Assembly: GCA_046757585.1 (NCBI GenBank) | Contig: JBHHYR010000067.1 | Location: 1 to 16,912 of the forward strand | Direction: 5' to 3' | Origin: JBHHYR01 sp046757585 | GTDB lineage: Bacteria > Desulfobacterota > Binatia > HRBIN30 | DNA length: 16,912 nucleotides | Shown here: in pieces, positions 1 through 6,847 of the stretch | Position numbering within the stretch: position 1 is the stretch's first letter | How the letters are laid out: every line of letters begins with the position of its first letter | Program-made: the position numbers and the translations under genes | The notes under the pieces: generated by a model | Told to the model about the DNA's origin: nothing | The model's database searches: none | What the model saw: only the letters and a program-made list of their open reading frames with translations

Positions 1-2085
1 ATTCGCTCCCTGGAAATCGACTCCTACGGCTTCGACGACAAGGGCCGTGGACTTTCGGCACCGGACCGGCCGGCACTCGAGGCCCGGCTGCGGGTCGCGC
101 ACGCTCACCGCCTCTGGGACATCGCCGACGCCTATCGCCAGGGCCTGACCACCGAGCAGCTTTACGGGTTGACACGCATCGATCCGTGGTTCCTGGACAA
201 CATCAGGCAGATTGTAGCGCTGGAGCAGCGGATCCGTAGCGGCGCTGGCCCGGCTGGCGGCGCAACGGGACCTATCCCAGCCGCCACGTTGCGGGCTGCC
301 AAGCAAGGCGGATTCTCGGACGTCCGTCTGGCCGAGCTCACCGGTCAGACCGAAGCGGCGATCCGCGAGCTGCGGCTGCGCAACGGCATCACCCCTGTCT
401 ACAAGATGGTCGATACGTGCGGCGCGGAGTTCTCCGCGCATACACCCTATCTGTACTCGACCTATGACACGGAAGACGAGTCCCGCGTGACGGGGCGCAA
501 GAAGGTGATGATCTTGGGGGGCGGGCCGAACCGGATTGGGCAGGGCATCGAGTTCGACTACTGCTGCGTCCACGCTGCCTTTGCGCTGAAAGAGGACGGC
601 TTCGAAACCATCATGGTGAACTGTAATCCCGAGACCGTGAGCACCGACTATGACACCTCGGATAAGCTGTACTTCGAGCCACTCACGCTGGAGGATGTGC
701 TCAGTATAGTCGAACATGAACGCCCCGATGGAGTGATCGTGCAATTCGGCGGCCAGACGCCACTGAAGCTGGCGGTGCCGTTGGAACGCGCGGGGGTCCC
801 CGTCCTGGGCACGTCGCCGGACGCGATCGACCGTGCTGAGGACCGCGAGCGTTTCGCACAGCTGCTGGCGGCGCTCAATTTGAAACAGCCGCCCAACGGT
901 GTTGCGCTCGAGGTCGAGCAAGCGGTGCGCGTGGCGGCACGTCTGAGCTATCCGGTGCTACTCCGCCCGTCGTATGTCTTGGGCGGGCGGGCGATGGAGG
1001 TCGTCTACGATGAAGAGAGCTTGCGGACCTATATGGGCCGGGCGCTCGACGCTGCGCCGCAGCGCAGCATTCTGATCGACAAGTTCATCGATGATGCGAT
1101 CGAGCTGGACGTGGATGCGGTCAGTGACGGCAGGCGGGTGGTCATCGGCGGTATCATGGAACACATCGAGCACGCGGGTGTGCACTCGGGAGACAGCGCC
1201 TGTTCGTTGCCGACCAAATCGATCCCCGACGCGGTGCTGGCAGAGATTCGCCGTCAGACGCGGGCCCTGGCCCTGGAGATCCAAGTGGTCGGCTTGATGA
1301 ATGTTCAGTTCGCGGTCAAAAACGGCGCCGTGTACATCTTGGAAGTCAATCCGCGTGCCTCGCGCACGGTTCCGTTCGTGAGCAAGGCTATCGGTGTACC
1401 GCTGGCCAAGGTGGCGGCGCGTGTGATGGCTGGGCGGACGCTGGAGGAGATCGGCTTCACCGCGGAAATCGTGCCACGGCACGTGTCGGTCAAAGAAGCT
1501 GTGTTCCCGTTCGCCAAGTTCCCGGGGGTCGACACTTTGCTCGGTCCGGAGATGAAATCCACCGGTGAAGTCATGGGAATCGGACCATCGTTTGGGGGCG
1601 CGTTTGCCAAGGCGCAGATCGCCGCCGGCACGGTTCTGCCGGAAGCCGGAGCGGTATTCATTAGCGTACGCGACGAAGACAAAGCGCCGGTCCTAGCGCC
1701 GGCCCGGCGGTTGGCAGGTGCGGGGTTTGCGCTGATCGCGACGCGCGGCACGGCCACTTACCTGCGGCGGCATGGGCTGCAGGCCGCGACGATCAACAAG
1801 GTAGCCGAAGGCAGCCCGCATGTGGTGGATGCCATACAGCGTGGTAGTATTGCCATGGTGATCAACACACCGCGGGGCCGTGGATCCAACCTCGATTCCT
1901 TCGCCATTCGCCGCTGCGCTCTCGAATGCCATGTGCCGTATTTCACCACTGTGGCCGGCGCGGAAGCGGCGGCCGAGGGAGTCGAGCTGTTACAGCGGGA
2001 GGCCTTGGCAGTCTGCCCGCTGCAGGAGCACCATCGCCGTGCCCGAGAACACACAGCTGCAAATACCTGCGCCGCCTCGGCATAA
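1..2085 (+). CDS. carB: Carbamoyl-phosphate synthase large subunit, 5'-truncated by window edge
   Basis: CarB makes carbamoyl phosphate from bicarbonate, ATP and ammonia delivered by CarA, feeding pyrimidine and arginine synthesis in the cytoplasm. The frame is open from base 1, giving 694 residues against about 1070 for a full CarB, so the first ATP-grasp half is missing only because the window starts inside the gene. Residues 1-150 match the oligomerisation domain (IADAYRQGL, IDPWFL). The second ATP-grasp half follows, with GGGPNRIGQGIEFDYCCVHA and NCNPETVSTDYDTSDKLYFE near 165-220, PVLLRPSYVLGGRAMEVVYD near 315-335, and the metal and ATP-binding EVNPRASRTVPFVSKA near 448-463. The last 150 residues or so are the MGS-like allosteric domain. 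TTG codon 169 is an internal codon of this frame, not a start. The 3' end overlaps the recG start by 47 bp, suggesting co-transcription. The identification is firm. Confidence 0.97.
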   Translation: MRSLEIDSYGFDDKGRGLSAPDRPALEARLRVAHAHRLWDIADAYRQGLTTEQLYGLTRIDPWFLDNIRQIVALEQRIRSGAGPAGGATGPIPAATLRAAKQGGFSDVRLAELTGQTEAAIRELRLRNGITPVYKMVDTCGAEFSAHTPYLYSTYDTEDESRVTGRKKVMILGGGPNRIGQGIEFDYCCVHAAFALKEDGFETIMVNCNPETVSTDYDTSDKLYFEPLTLEDVLSIVEHERPDGVIVQFGGQTPLKLAVPLERAGVPVLGTSPDAIDRAEDRERFAQLLAALNLKQPPNGVALEVEQAVRVAARLSYPVLLRPSYVLGGRAMEVVYDEESLRTYMGRALDAAPQRSILIDKFIDDAIELDVDAVSDGRRVVIGGIMEHIEHAGVHSGDSACSLPTKSIPDAVLAEIRRQTRALALEIQVVGLMNVQFAVKNGAVYILEVNPRASRTVPFVSKAIGVPLAKVAARVMAGRTLEEIGFTAEIVPRHVSVKEAVFPFAKFPGVDTLLGPEMKSTGEVMGIGPSFGGAFAKAQIAAGTVLPEAGAVFISVRDEDKAPVLAPARRLAGAGFALIATRGTATYLRRHGLQAATINKVAEGSPHVVDAIQRGSIAMVINTPRGRGSNLDSFAIRRCALECHVPYFTTVAGAEAAAEGVELLQREALAVCPLQEHHRRAREHTAANTCAASA

Positions 2086-4531
2086 GGCACGGCTGACTGG
2101 GGGCGGTAGCACGGCGCTCGACGCCTTCCTGGCGGCCGTCTCGGCACCGCTCAGCTTTCTTGCCGCCGCCGCTGCTGCGGCACCCCGCACACGCGTGCCC
2201 GCTCGGGCGCTGGCACACCGTGGGCGGGTGCTGCTCCAGCGGTTGAGTAACAGCCGCCAGCGCAGCGACTTGCAGGCGCTCTGTGACGAACTGATTGCCC
2301 TCGATGCCGCCCTCCCTGTGCAGCGCCACGCCCATGTCGAGCGGTGCCGTGTCCTGGTCGACCGCATTCGCCGCGGCAGCCCGGAGGACGTACCGCCGTA
2401 TCGCAGCAGTTCCAGCCCGGCCGCCGAGGATCTACAGGCGCTTGCACAGCCCGTCCAGTTCGTCCCGGGGGTGGGGCCACGACTGGCCGAACAACTGAAG
2501 AAGTTCGGTATCGGCACGGTGGAAGATCTGCTGTATCACCTGCCGTTTCGTTACGAGGATCGCCGGACCCTAAGCAAGATTCGCCAGTTGCGCGCTGGAG
2601 AAGTCGCGAGCGTCGTGGGTGAGATCACGCATTTGGCCGAACGCCATGTCGGCCGCGCGCAGCGTCGGATTCTCGAAGGCGTACTCCGCGATGACACGGG
2701 CCTGCTGGCGCTGACGTGGTATCACCAGGTGACCTACTTTCGGCAGCGCTACCAGGTCGGGCAACGCTGTCTCGTCCACGGCAAGGTCGAAGGGGATGCA
2801 GCGGGGCAGAAACGCATGGTGCACCCCGAGGTCGATCTGAGCGCGGATCCGGAGGGGCAGGGGATCCTACCTGTGTACAACAAACCAACGACGGTACATG
2901 TCGGTGTGATGCGCAGGCTCGTTCAGCGCGCGGTGGCCGAGTGGGGCCCGCGCCTGCCCAGCGTGCTGCCGCAGAGGGTGGTGCGAGCCGCGGGGGTCAC
3001 TGATCTGCAGCAGGCGATGCGGCGGATCCACCAGCCCCAGCGCGACGCGGACATCGAACGGCTCAACGCGTTGCGTTCGATCGGCCATCGCTCGCTGGTG
3101 TTCGACGAGCTGTTCTTCCTCCAGCTCGGGATGGCCTTGCGGCGGCGGGCTGTCGCGGTGGAATCCGGCCTCGCACTGCCGCTGCGGGGGACGCTGACGC
3201 AGCGGTTGCGCGCGCTGCTTCCCTTTCGCTTGACCCGCGCCCAGCAACGGGTGCTGCAGGAAATCTATGCCGACATGGCGCAGCCGCACCCGCTGCATCG
3301 GCTGGTGCAGGGCGATGTCGGCAGCGGCAAGACGATCGTTGCCCTGTTCGCCGCGCTGGTGGCCATCGAAAACGGCTACCAGGCTGCGTTCATGGCACCC
3401 ACGGAGTTGCTGGCAGAGCAGCACTCCGCGACGATCCGGGATGCCACGACCGCGCTCGGCCTCGAGACGGTGCTGCTGACGAGCGAGCTGACGCGGGCGC
3501 AGCGACGGGATGTTCATCAGCGCATCCGGTCGGGTGACGTGCAGCTCGCGGTGGGAACACACGCGCTGATTCAGGAGGGAGTCACTTTCAAAGCGCTCGG
3601 CTTGGGTGTCATCGACGAGCAACACCGCTTCGGCGTGCTGCAACGAGCGGCGCTGCGCCGGCTTGGCGCACCTGGCGAGGTCGCCCCGGACATCCTGCTG
3701 ATGACGGCGACACCGATTCCGCGGACACTGGCGATGGCGGTCTACGGTGACCTGGACATCTCGACGCTCGACGAACTGCCTCCGGGCCGGCAGCCGGTAC
3801 GCACCCTCCTGCGGCACGAAGGTGAGCGCCCGGCGGTGTACGACCTTGTCAAGCGCCAGCTGGACCAAGGTCGACAGGGATACGTCGTCTATCCGCTGGT
3901 GGACGACTCGGATGCTCTGGCGTTGCGCGCCGCGACCACTATGGCGCAGGAGCTGGCACGAACCGTCTTCGACGGCTACCGCGTGGGGCTGGTGCACGGC
4001 AGGATGAAGGGCGCTGAAAAGGATGCCGTGATGCGCCGCTTCAAAGCGGGCGACGTCCAACTGCTCGTCAGCACGACGGTGATCGAGGTCGGCATTGATG
4101 TGCCGAATGCGACCGTCATGGTGGTGGAACATGCGGAGCGTTTCGGGCTGGCGCAATTGCATCAGCTGCGCGGCCGAGTCGGCCGAGGCACCGACGCGGC
4201 CCTCTGTATCCTGCTCACGCCGTTCCATCGTGGCGCGGAGGCGCGCCGCCGCCTCCAGGCACTGGCAGCCACCCAGGACGGCTTCAAAGTCGCGGAGGTC
4301 GACCTCGAGCTGCGCGGTCCCGGCGAGCTGCTGGGAACGCGGCAGTCGGGCCTGCCGGACTTCCGGGTCGCCAACTTGATCCGGGATCGCCGTCTCCTCG
4401 ACGAAGCGCGTGCGGCGGCCGACGCCTGGCTGCGCGCGGATCCACGATTGGAGCGACCGGAATCACGCGCCCTTCGGGCCGTGCTGGTGCACCGTTGGGC
4501 GGGCCGCCTCGAGTTGGCCGAGATCGGGTAA
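2039..4531 (+). CDS. recG: ATP-dependent DNA helicase RecG
   Basis: RecG is a superfamily 2 DNA translocase that remodels stalled replication forks and Holliday junctions. I place the start at GTG 2039, with AGGAG ten bases upstream, giving 830 residues; the frame is open further 5' to 1880, but that part reads as carB in another frame. Residues 1-130 or so are an Ala/Arg-rich extension, as in RecGs longer than the 693-residue E. coli protein. The helix-hairpin-like FVPGVGPRLAEQL and the wedge/OB domain follow. The helicase motifs are all present: Walker A GDVGSGKT at about 425-432, DEQHRFGV at about 526-533 (DEQH is the RecG form of the DExH box), MTATPIPRTLAM, and the C-terminal STTVIEVGIDVPNATVMVVE and HQLRGRVGRG with the translocation region after it. 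Start position is less certain than identity. Confidence 0.96.
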   Translation: MPENTQLQIPAPPRHKARLTGGGSTALDAFLAAVSAPLSFLAAAAAAAPRTRVPARALAHRGRVLLQRLSNSRQRSDLQALCDELIALDAALPVQRHAHVERCRVLVDRIRRGSPEDVPPYRSSSSPAAEDLQALAQPVQFVPGVGPRLAEQLKKFGIGTVEDLLYHLPFRYEDRRTLSKIRQLRAGEVASVVGEITHLAERHVGRAQRRILEGVLRDDTGLLALTWYHQVTYFRQRYQVGQRCLVHGKVEGDAAGQKRMVHPEVDLSADPEGQGILPVYNKPTTVHVGVMRRLVQRAVAEWGPRLPSVLPQRVVRAAGVTDLQQAMRRIHQPQRDADIERLNALRSIGHRSLVFDELFFLQLGMALRRRAVAVESGLALPLRGTLTQRLRALLPFRLTRAQQRVLQEIYADMAQPHPLHRLVQGDVGSGKTIVALFAALVAIENGYQAAFMAPTELLAEQHSATIRDATTALGLETVLLTSELTRAQRRDVHQRIRSGDVQLAVGTHALIQEGVTFKALGLGVIDEQHRFGVLQRAALRRLGAPGEVAPDILLMTATPIPRTLAMAVYGDLDISTLDELPPGRQPVRTLLRHEGERPAVYDLVKRQLDQGRQGYVVYPLVDDSDALALRAATTMAQELARTVFDGYRVGLVHGRMKGAEKDAVMRRFKAGDVQLLVSTTVIEVGIDVPNATVMVVEHAERFGLAQLHQLRGRVGRGTDAALCILLTPFHRGAEARRRLQALAATQDGFKVAEVDLELRGPGELLGTRQSGLPDFRVANLIRDRRLLDEARAAADAWLRADPRLERPESRALRAVLVHRWAGRLELAEIG

Positions 4532-4564
4532 GGTGCCGGAAGCAGCCGCTGTCGCCCGACCGGC

Positions 4565-4590
4565 ACACCCGCGCGCCGAGGTGCGGGTGT
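4565..4590 (+). promoter_or_regulatory. Hairpin covering the cytochrome ribosome binding site
   Basis: ACACCCGC (4565-4572) and GCGGGTGT (4583-4590) are perfect 8-bp inverted arms around a 10-base loop. The loop holds most of GAGGTG (4578-4583), the only Shine-Dalgarno-like match for the downstream cytochrome, and the 3' arm runs into the candidate GTG starts at 4589 and 4592. It could reduce translation when folded, or act as a weak terminator after recG, although no T-run follows. This is seen only as base pairing; function is inferred. Confidence 0.4.
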
Positions 4591-5479
4591 GGTGAACGGA
4601 GAGCTTTTCCTGAGGAGCGTCGCCTGGGGCGCTCTCGTCCTCGTCGTCGGTGCAAGCCGCGGCGTGCCGGCGGGCAACCCGGAACGCGGGAAAACCGTGT
4701 TTACACTCGCGGCAGGCTGTAGCTGTCATACCTCCCAGGAGGGGCCCGTCGGTGCGGGCGGCGGTGAGGTGCCTACCCCGTTCGGCACGTTCTATGGCCC
4801 GAACATCACGCCGGATGTCGAGACCGGTATCGGAAGTTGGACGACGGCGGAGATCGATGCGGCCATCCGTGGCGGTTGGGTGAAGGGAAAGGGCGCGGAG
4901 GCGCCGGCGATGCCGTACTATCGATACGCCGGGATGGCTGCTGCGGATGCGCGTGATCTGATCGCGTATCTGCGTTCCCTCCCGCCGGTGCGGCGCCCAA
5001 ACCGGCCGCACGAGGTGCGCATCCCCCTGGCTCGCTGGGCGTACCGGGGCTGGCGCTTGTTATTCTTTCGCCGGCCGGTACCGCCCACCACGGCTCCACC
5101 GGCTGGTGCGGCGCGCGGGCGCTACCTCGTCGATCACGTGGCCATCTGCGGCGACTGCCATACACCACGCAACCGGCTCGGAGCGCCGAACCACGCCTTG
5201 TACCTCGCGGGTACCACCCATGGTCCGGATGGGCGGGTGGTCCCTAATATCACCCCCGACCCGACGGGCATCGGCGACTGGGATACGGGTGACATCGTCA
5301 ACCTGCTCACGCTCGGCATGATGCCGAACTTCGACAACGTGCAGGGGCTCATGGCCACCGTCGTGGACGGCAAGGCCGGAGGCCCGGGTTACGCCCGCGC
5401 GCCACAGAGAGATCTGCGTGCCATCGCCGAGTACCTGAAATCGGTGCCTCCGATTGACAACGTGGTGGACGACAAGTAG
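4589..5479 (+). CDS. Exported diheme c-type cytochrome with an atypical first heme motif
   Basis: A periplasmic electron-transfer protein of about 296 residues built of two cytochrome c domains. It begins at GTG 4589 or GTG 4592; GAGGTG at 4578-4583 favours 4592, and no later in-frame start precedes the signal sequence. Residues 5-28 form a signal peptide or anchor (hydrophobic WGALVLVVGA, possible cleavage after VPA). Domain 1 has C44-S-C46-H47, one residue short of the usual CXXCH, then the family pattern PNITPD and a candidate axial Met in MPYYRYAGM (108-116). Domain 2 has a normal CGDCH (187-191), again PNITPD, and LGMMPNFDN (242-250) supplying the likely axial Met. The duplicated ITPD elements show an internal duplication, as in cytochrome subunits of membrane-bound dehydrogenases. 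No dehydrogenase gene lies in the window, so the donor is unknown. A cytochrome c'-like gene follows after 28 bp. Confidence 0.9.
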   Translation: MVNGELFLRSVAWGALVLVVGASRGVPAGNPERGKTVFTLAAGCSCHTSQEGPVGAGGGEVPTPFGTFYGPNITPDVETGIGSWTTAEIDAAIRGGWVKGKGAEAPAMPYYRYAGMAAADARDLIAYLRSLPPVRRPNRPHEVRIPLARWAYRGWRLLFFRRPVPPTTAPPAGAARGRYLVDHVAICGDCHTPRNRLGAPNHALYLAGTTHGPDGRVVPNITPDPTGIGDWDTGDIVNLLTLGMMPNFDNVQGLMATVVDGKAGGPGYARAPQRDLRAIAEYLKSVPPIDNVVDDK

Positions 5480-5496
5480 CAGCAAGGGAAACGTCG

Positions 5497-5503
5497 AAGG
5501 AGG
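5497..5503 (+). promoter_or_regulatory. Strong ribosome binding site fixing the cytochrome c' start
   Basis: AAGGAGG lies four bases before ATG 5508. It is the best Shine-Dalgarno sequence in the window and sets the start at 5508 rather than at the in-frame ATG-like upstream extension to 5454, which would run through the end of the preceding cytochrome. Confidence 0.8.
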
Positions 5504-5507
5504 TTGT

Positions 5508-5981
5508 ATGGGGACGCGATGGATCGTTGGAGGAACGGCGCTACTGGGAATGTTCGGGCTCGCAGTGGCGAGCGCCCATATGAAGTCCACGGAGCTGCCC
5601 GCTGGGCCTATCCGTGAGCGGCACGAGCTGATGGAAGGCATCGGCAAGAACGCGAAGCTCATCGGTACCGCATTGAAGACGGGCCAGTTCGGCCCCGTGG
5701 CTGGGGCGGCGGAGAACATCCACGCCAGCGCAGCCAAGATCACAGGCCTGTTTCCGCCTGGCAGCGCACACCCGAAGTCGCGTGCGAAGCTCGAAATCTG
5801 GAAGGATTGGCCCAAGTTCGAGGCCAACGCAAAGGAACTTGCAACCCTGGCGGGGGCCCTCGCCACCACGGCGAAGAACGGCGGAGAAGTGCCCGCTGCC
5901 GCAAAAAAGATGTTCGGGGTGTGCAAGAGCTGCCACGAGCAGTTTCGCAAGCCGGAAGAAAAGAAGAAGGAAAAGACGTGA
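5508..5981 (+). CDS. Cytochrome c'-like protein (class II cytochrome c)
   Basis: A 157-residue exported protein with a signal peptide (residues 1-23, hydrophobic core GGTALLGMFGLAVA, cleavage predicted after ASA). The mature part is mostly helical, and the only heme motif, CKSCH at 139-143, lies near the C-terminus, which is the layout of four-helix-bundle class II cytochromes. RHELMEGIGKNAK (38-50) matches the first helix that usually provides the distal or axial residue, here possibly M42. The tail after the heme is strongly Lys/Glu-rich. Family members bind NO or CO or carry electrons in the periplasm; which applies here cannot be told. The strong AAGGAGG before ATG 5508 defines the start, and the 28-bp gap to the diheme cytochrome suggests one transcript. 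Confidence 0.9.
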   Translation: MGTRWIVGGTALLGMFGLAVASAHMKSTELPAGPIRERHELMEGIGKNAKLIGTALKTGQFGPVAGAAENIHASAAKITGLFPPGSAHPKSRAKLEIWKDWPKFEANAKELATLAGALATTAKNGGEVPAAAKKMFGVCKSCHEQFRKPEEKKKEKT

Positions 5982-6006
5982 TCGGCCTCCCGGCGGGCGT
6001 CGAGCA

Positions 6007-6040
6007 CCCCGCCTCGCCGCGGGGATATCAGGCGGCGAGG
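6007..6040. terminator. GC-rich inverted repeats between convergent genes
   Basis: Two alternative stems share bases. CCCCGC (6007-6012) pairs with GCGGGG (6019-6024), and CCTCGCCGC (6012-6020) pairs with GCGGCGAGG (6032-6040) over an 11-base loop. They sit in the 75-bp gap between the ends of the cytochrome c' gene (+) and the methyltransferase gene (-). Position suggests a bidirectional terminator, but there is no T-run on either strand. Confidence 0.35.
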
Positions 6041-6056
6041 GCTGAGCCATGCGGAT

Positions 6057-6584
6057 TCAGGCGCGTCTGGATCGTGGAAACCAGCGGGGCACCTGCCGGC
6101 AGTAACGCTCGTACTGCCCGTCGAACCGGTCACGCAGCTCAGGCTCTTCCACGTAGACAACCATGAGGTGCCCGAGAGCCGTAATCACTGCGGCATAGAG
6201 GAAGATCCCTACGCTGGAGAAGTACATCGCCTCGCCCCAGATGACAGCTATCTCCGCTGCCATGATTGGGTTCCGGATCACCCGGAAGGGCCCGCTCGTC
6301 ACCAGATGGCGTGGGGCATCGAGGGGAAACGGTGTGCCACGGCCCCGCCGACTGAACACGTCGAGGCACAGGAGCCACACTGCGATACCGGCAACGAAAA
6401 GCGTACCGCCAACGGCGGTTCCGAGCCCGAGAAGAAGCGGCACTCTTGCAGGCAATAGCGCGTGGCTGGCCCAGGGCAGCGCGACCATGAAGATGGCAAA
6501 GAAGAGCACAGCGTTGAGGAGTGATTTGCCCCACAGCAGTGGTGTGCTGTCGGTCGTGCTTGGTCGAATGCTGCGAGTGGCCAC
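6057..6584 (-). CDS. Isoprenylcysteine carboxyl methyltransferase-like membrane protein
   Basis: A 175-residue integral membrane protein of the ICMT/PEMT superfamily, SAM-dependent methyltransferases whose bacterial members mostly have unknown substrates. Hydrophobic segments lie at about 21-43, 48-76 and 108-145. The diagnostic C-terminal half is present: LVTSGPFRVIRNPIM (94-108), matching the family's GPxRxxRxP SAM-binding element, then a long hydrophobic segment and EEPELRDRFDGQYERYCRQV (146-165), the conserved acidic E-E-x-L and Y-x-x-Y-x-x-x-V-P cluster. The start is GTG 6584 with no clear Shine-Dalgarno sequence; TTG or ATG alternatives inside would remove residues before the first membrane segment. 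It is transcribed towards the cytochromes and divergently from the CoA-transferase. The substrate cannot be inferred from these neighbours. Confidence 0.85.
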   Translation of the reverse strand: MATRSIRPSTTDSTPLLWGKSLLNAVLFFAIFMVALPWASHALLPARVPLLLGLGTAVGGTLFVAGIAVWLLCLDVFSRRGRGTPFPLDAPRHLVTSGPFRVIRNPIMAAEIAVIWGEAMYFSSVGIFLYAAVITALGHLMVVYVEEPELRDRFDGQYERYCRQVPRWFPRSRRA

Positions 6585-6675
6585 GGTGCGTCGGTGGGTC
6601 TAATAGCGCCGCGGATGCGGCTCAGGGGGGTACACAGTGTGACCACCGGCGATCAGCCGGCTGCGGAGGTGCTGG

Positions 6676-6694
6676 CAAGCGATGCGCATGCTTG
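6676..6694. promoter_or_regulatory. Near-palindrome, possible operator
   Basis: CAAGC (6676-6680) and GCTTG (6690-6694) flank a 9-base core that contains the perfect 8-base palindrome ATGCGCAT (6682-6689), so the whole is a dyad broken by one base. Its place between divergent genes fits an operator for a dimeric regulator. No regulator gene is in the window. Confidence 0.3.
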
Positions 6695-6796
6695 GGGTGC
6701 GGACGGCGGGCAAACGGTGCACCGGGAACATCGCTTCCTTTATAGCCCATCCCGGACGGCAAATGTCCAGGCTCAAGCAGGCGCATGCCGCGACCC

Positions 6797-6826
6797 TGGT
6801 CATGAGGCCAACCATCTTGCTACGAT
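6797..6826 (+). promoter_or_regulatory. Weak sigma70-like promoter before the CoA-transferase
   Basis: TGGTCA (6797-6802) and TACGAT (6821-6826) are separated by 18 bp and each matches four of six consensus bases. The predicted transcript would begin about 15 bases before ATG 6848. Such matches arise often by chance, so this is a candidate only. Confidence 0.2.
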
Positions 6827-6847
6827 TCGGGCAGCCTGGCGGGTAGC

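Larger units (their letters stand above)
6585..6847. other. 263-bp divergent intergenic spacer
   Basis: This is the longest non-coding stretch in the window, between the methyltransferase (-) and the CoA-transferase (+). Short open frames cross it, but none has a Shine-Dalgarno sequence or a convincing protein. It holds the near-palindrome at 6676-6694 and a weak promoter-like pair for the rightward genes. I recognised no cobalamin, thiamin, FMN or preQ1 riboswitch pattern. Confidence 0.6.

Noticed and set aside
169..171. TTG as start of the carB frame
   Set aside because: The same frame is open to base 1 and the upstream residues match the CarB oligomerisation domain, so it is internal.
2867..4228. 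Long open frame of 453 codons on the minus strand opposite recG
   Set aside because: It is the antisense shadow of a gene with every RecG motif; its peptide is His/Arg/Gln-rich and shows no domain. Such frames are common in high-GC DNA.
5060..6160. Minus-strand open frame of 366 codons across both cytochrome genes
   Set aside because: It runs against two genes with clear heme motifs and crosses their intergenic gap; composition is Ser/Pro/Arg-rich with no domain.
6601..6847. Riboswitch upstream of the transporter genes
   Set aside because: ECF operons often have one, so I looked for conserved cobalamin, thiamin, FMN and preQ1 boxes, and found none convincing.
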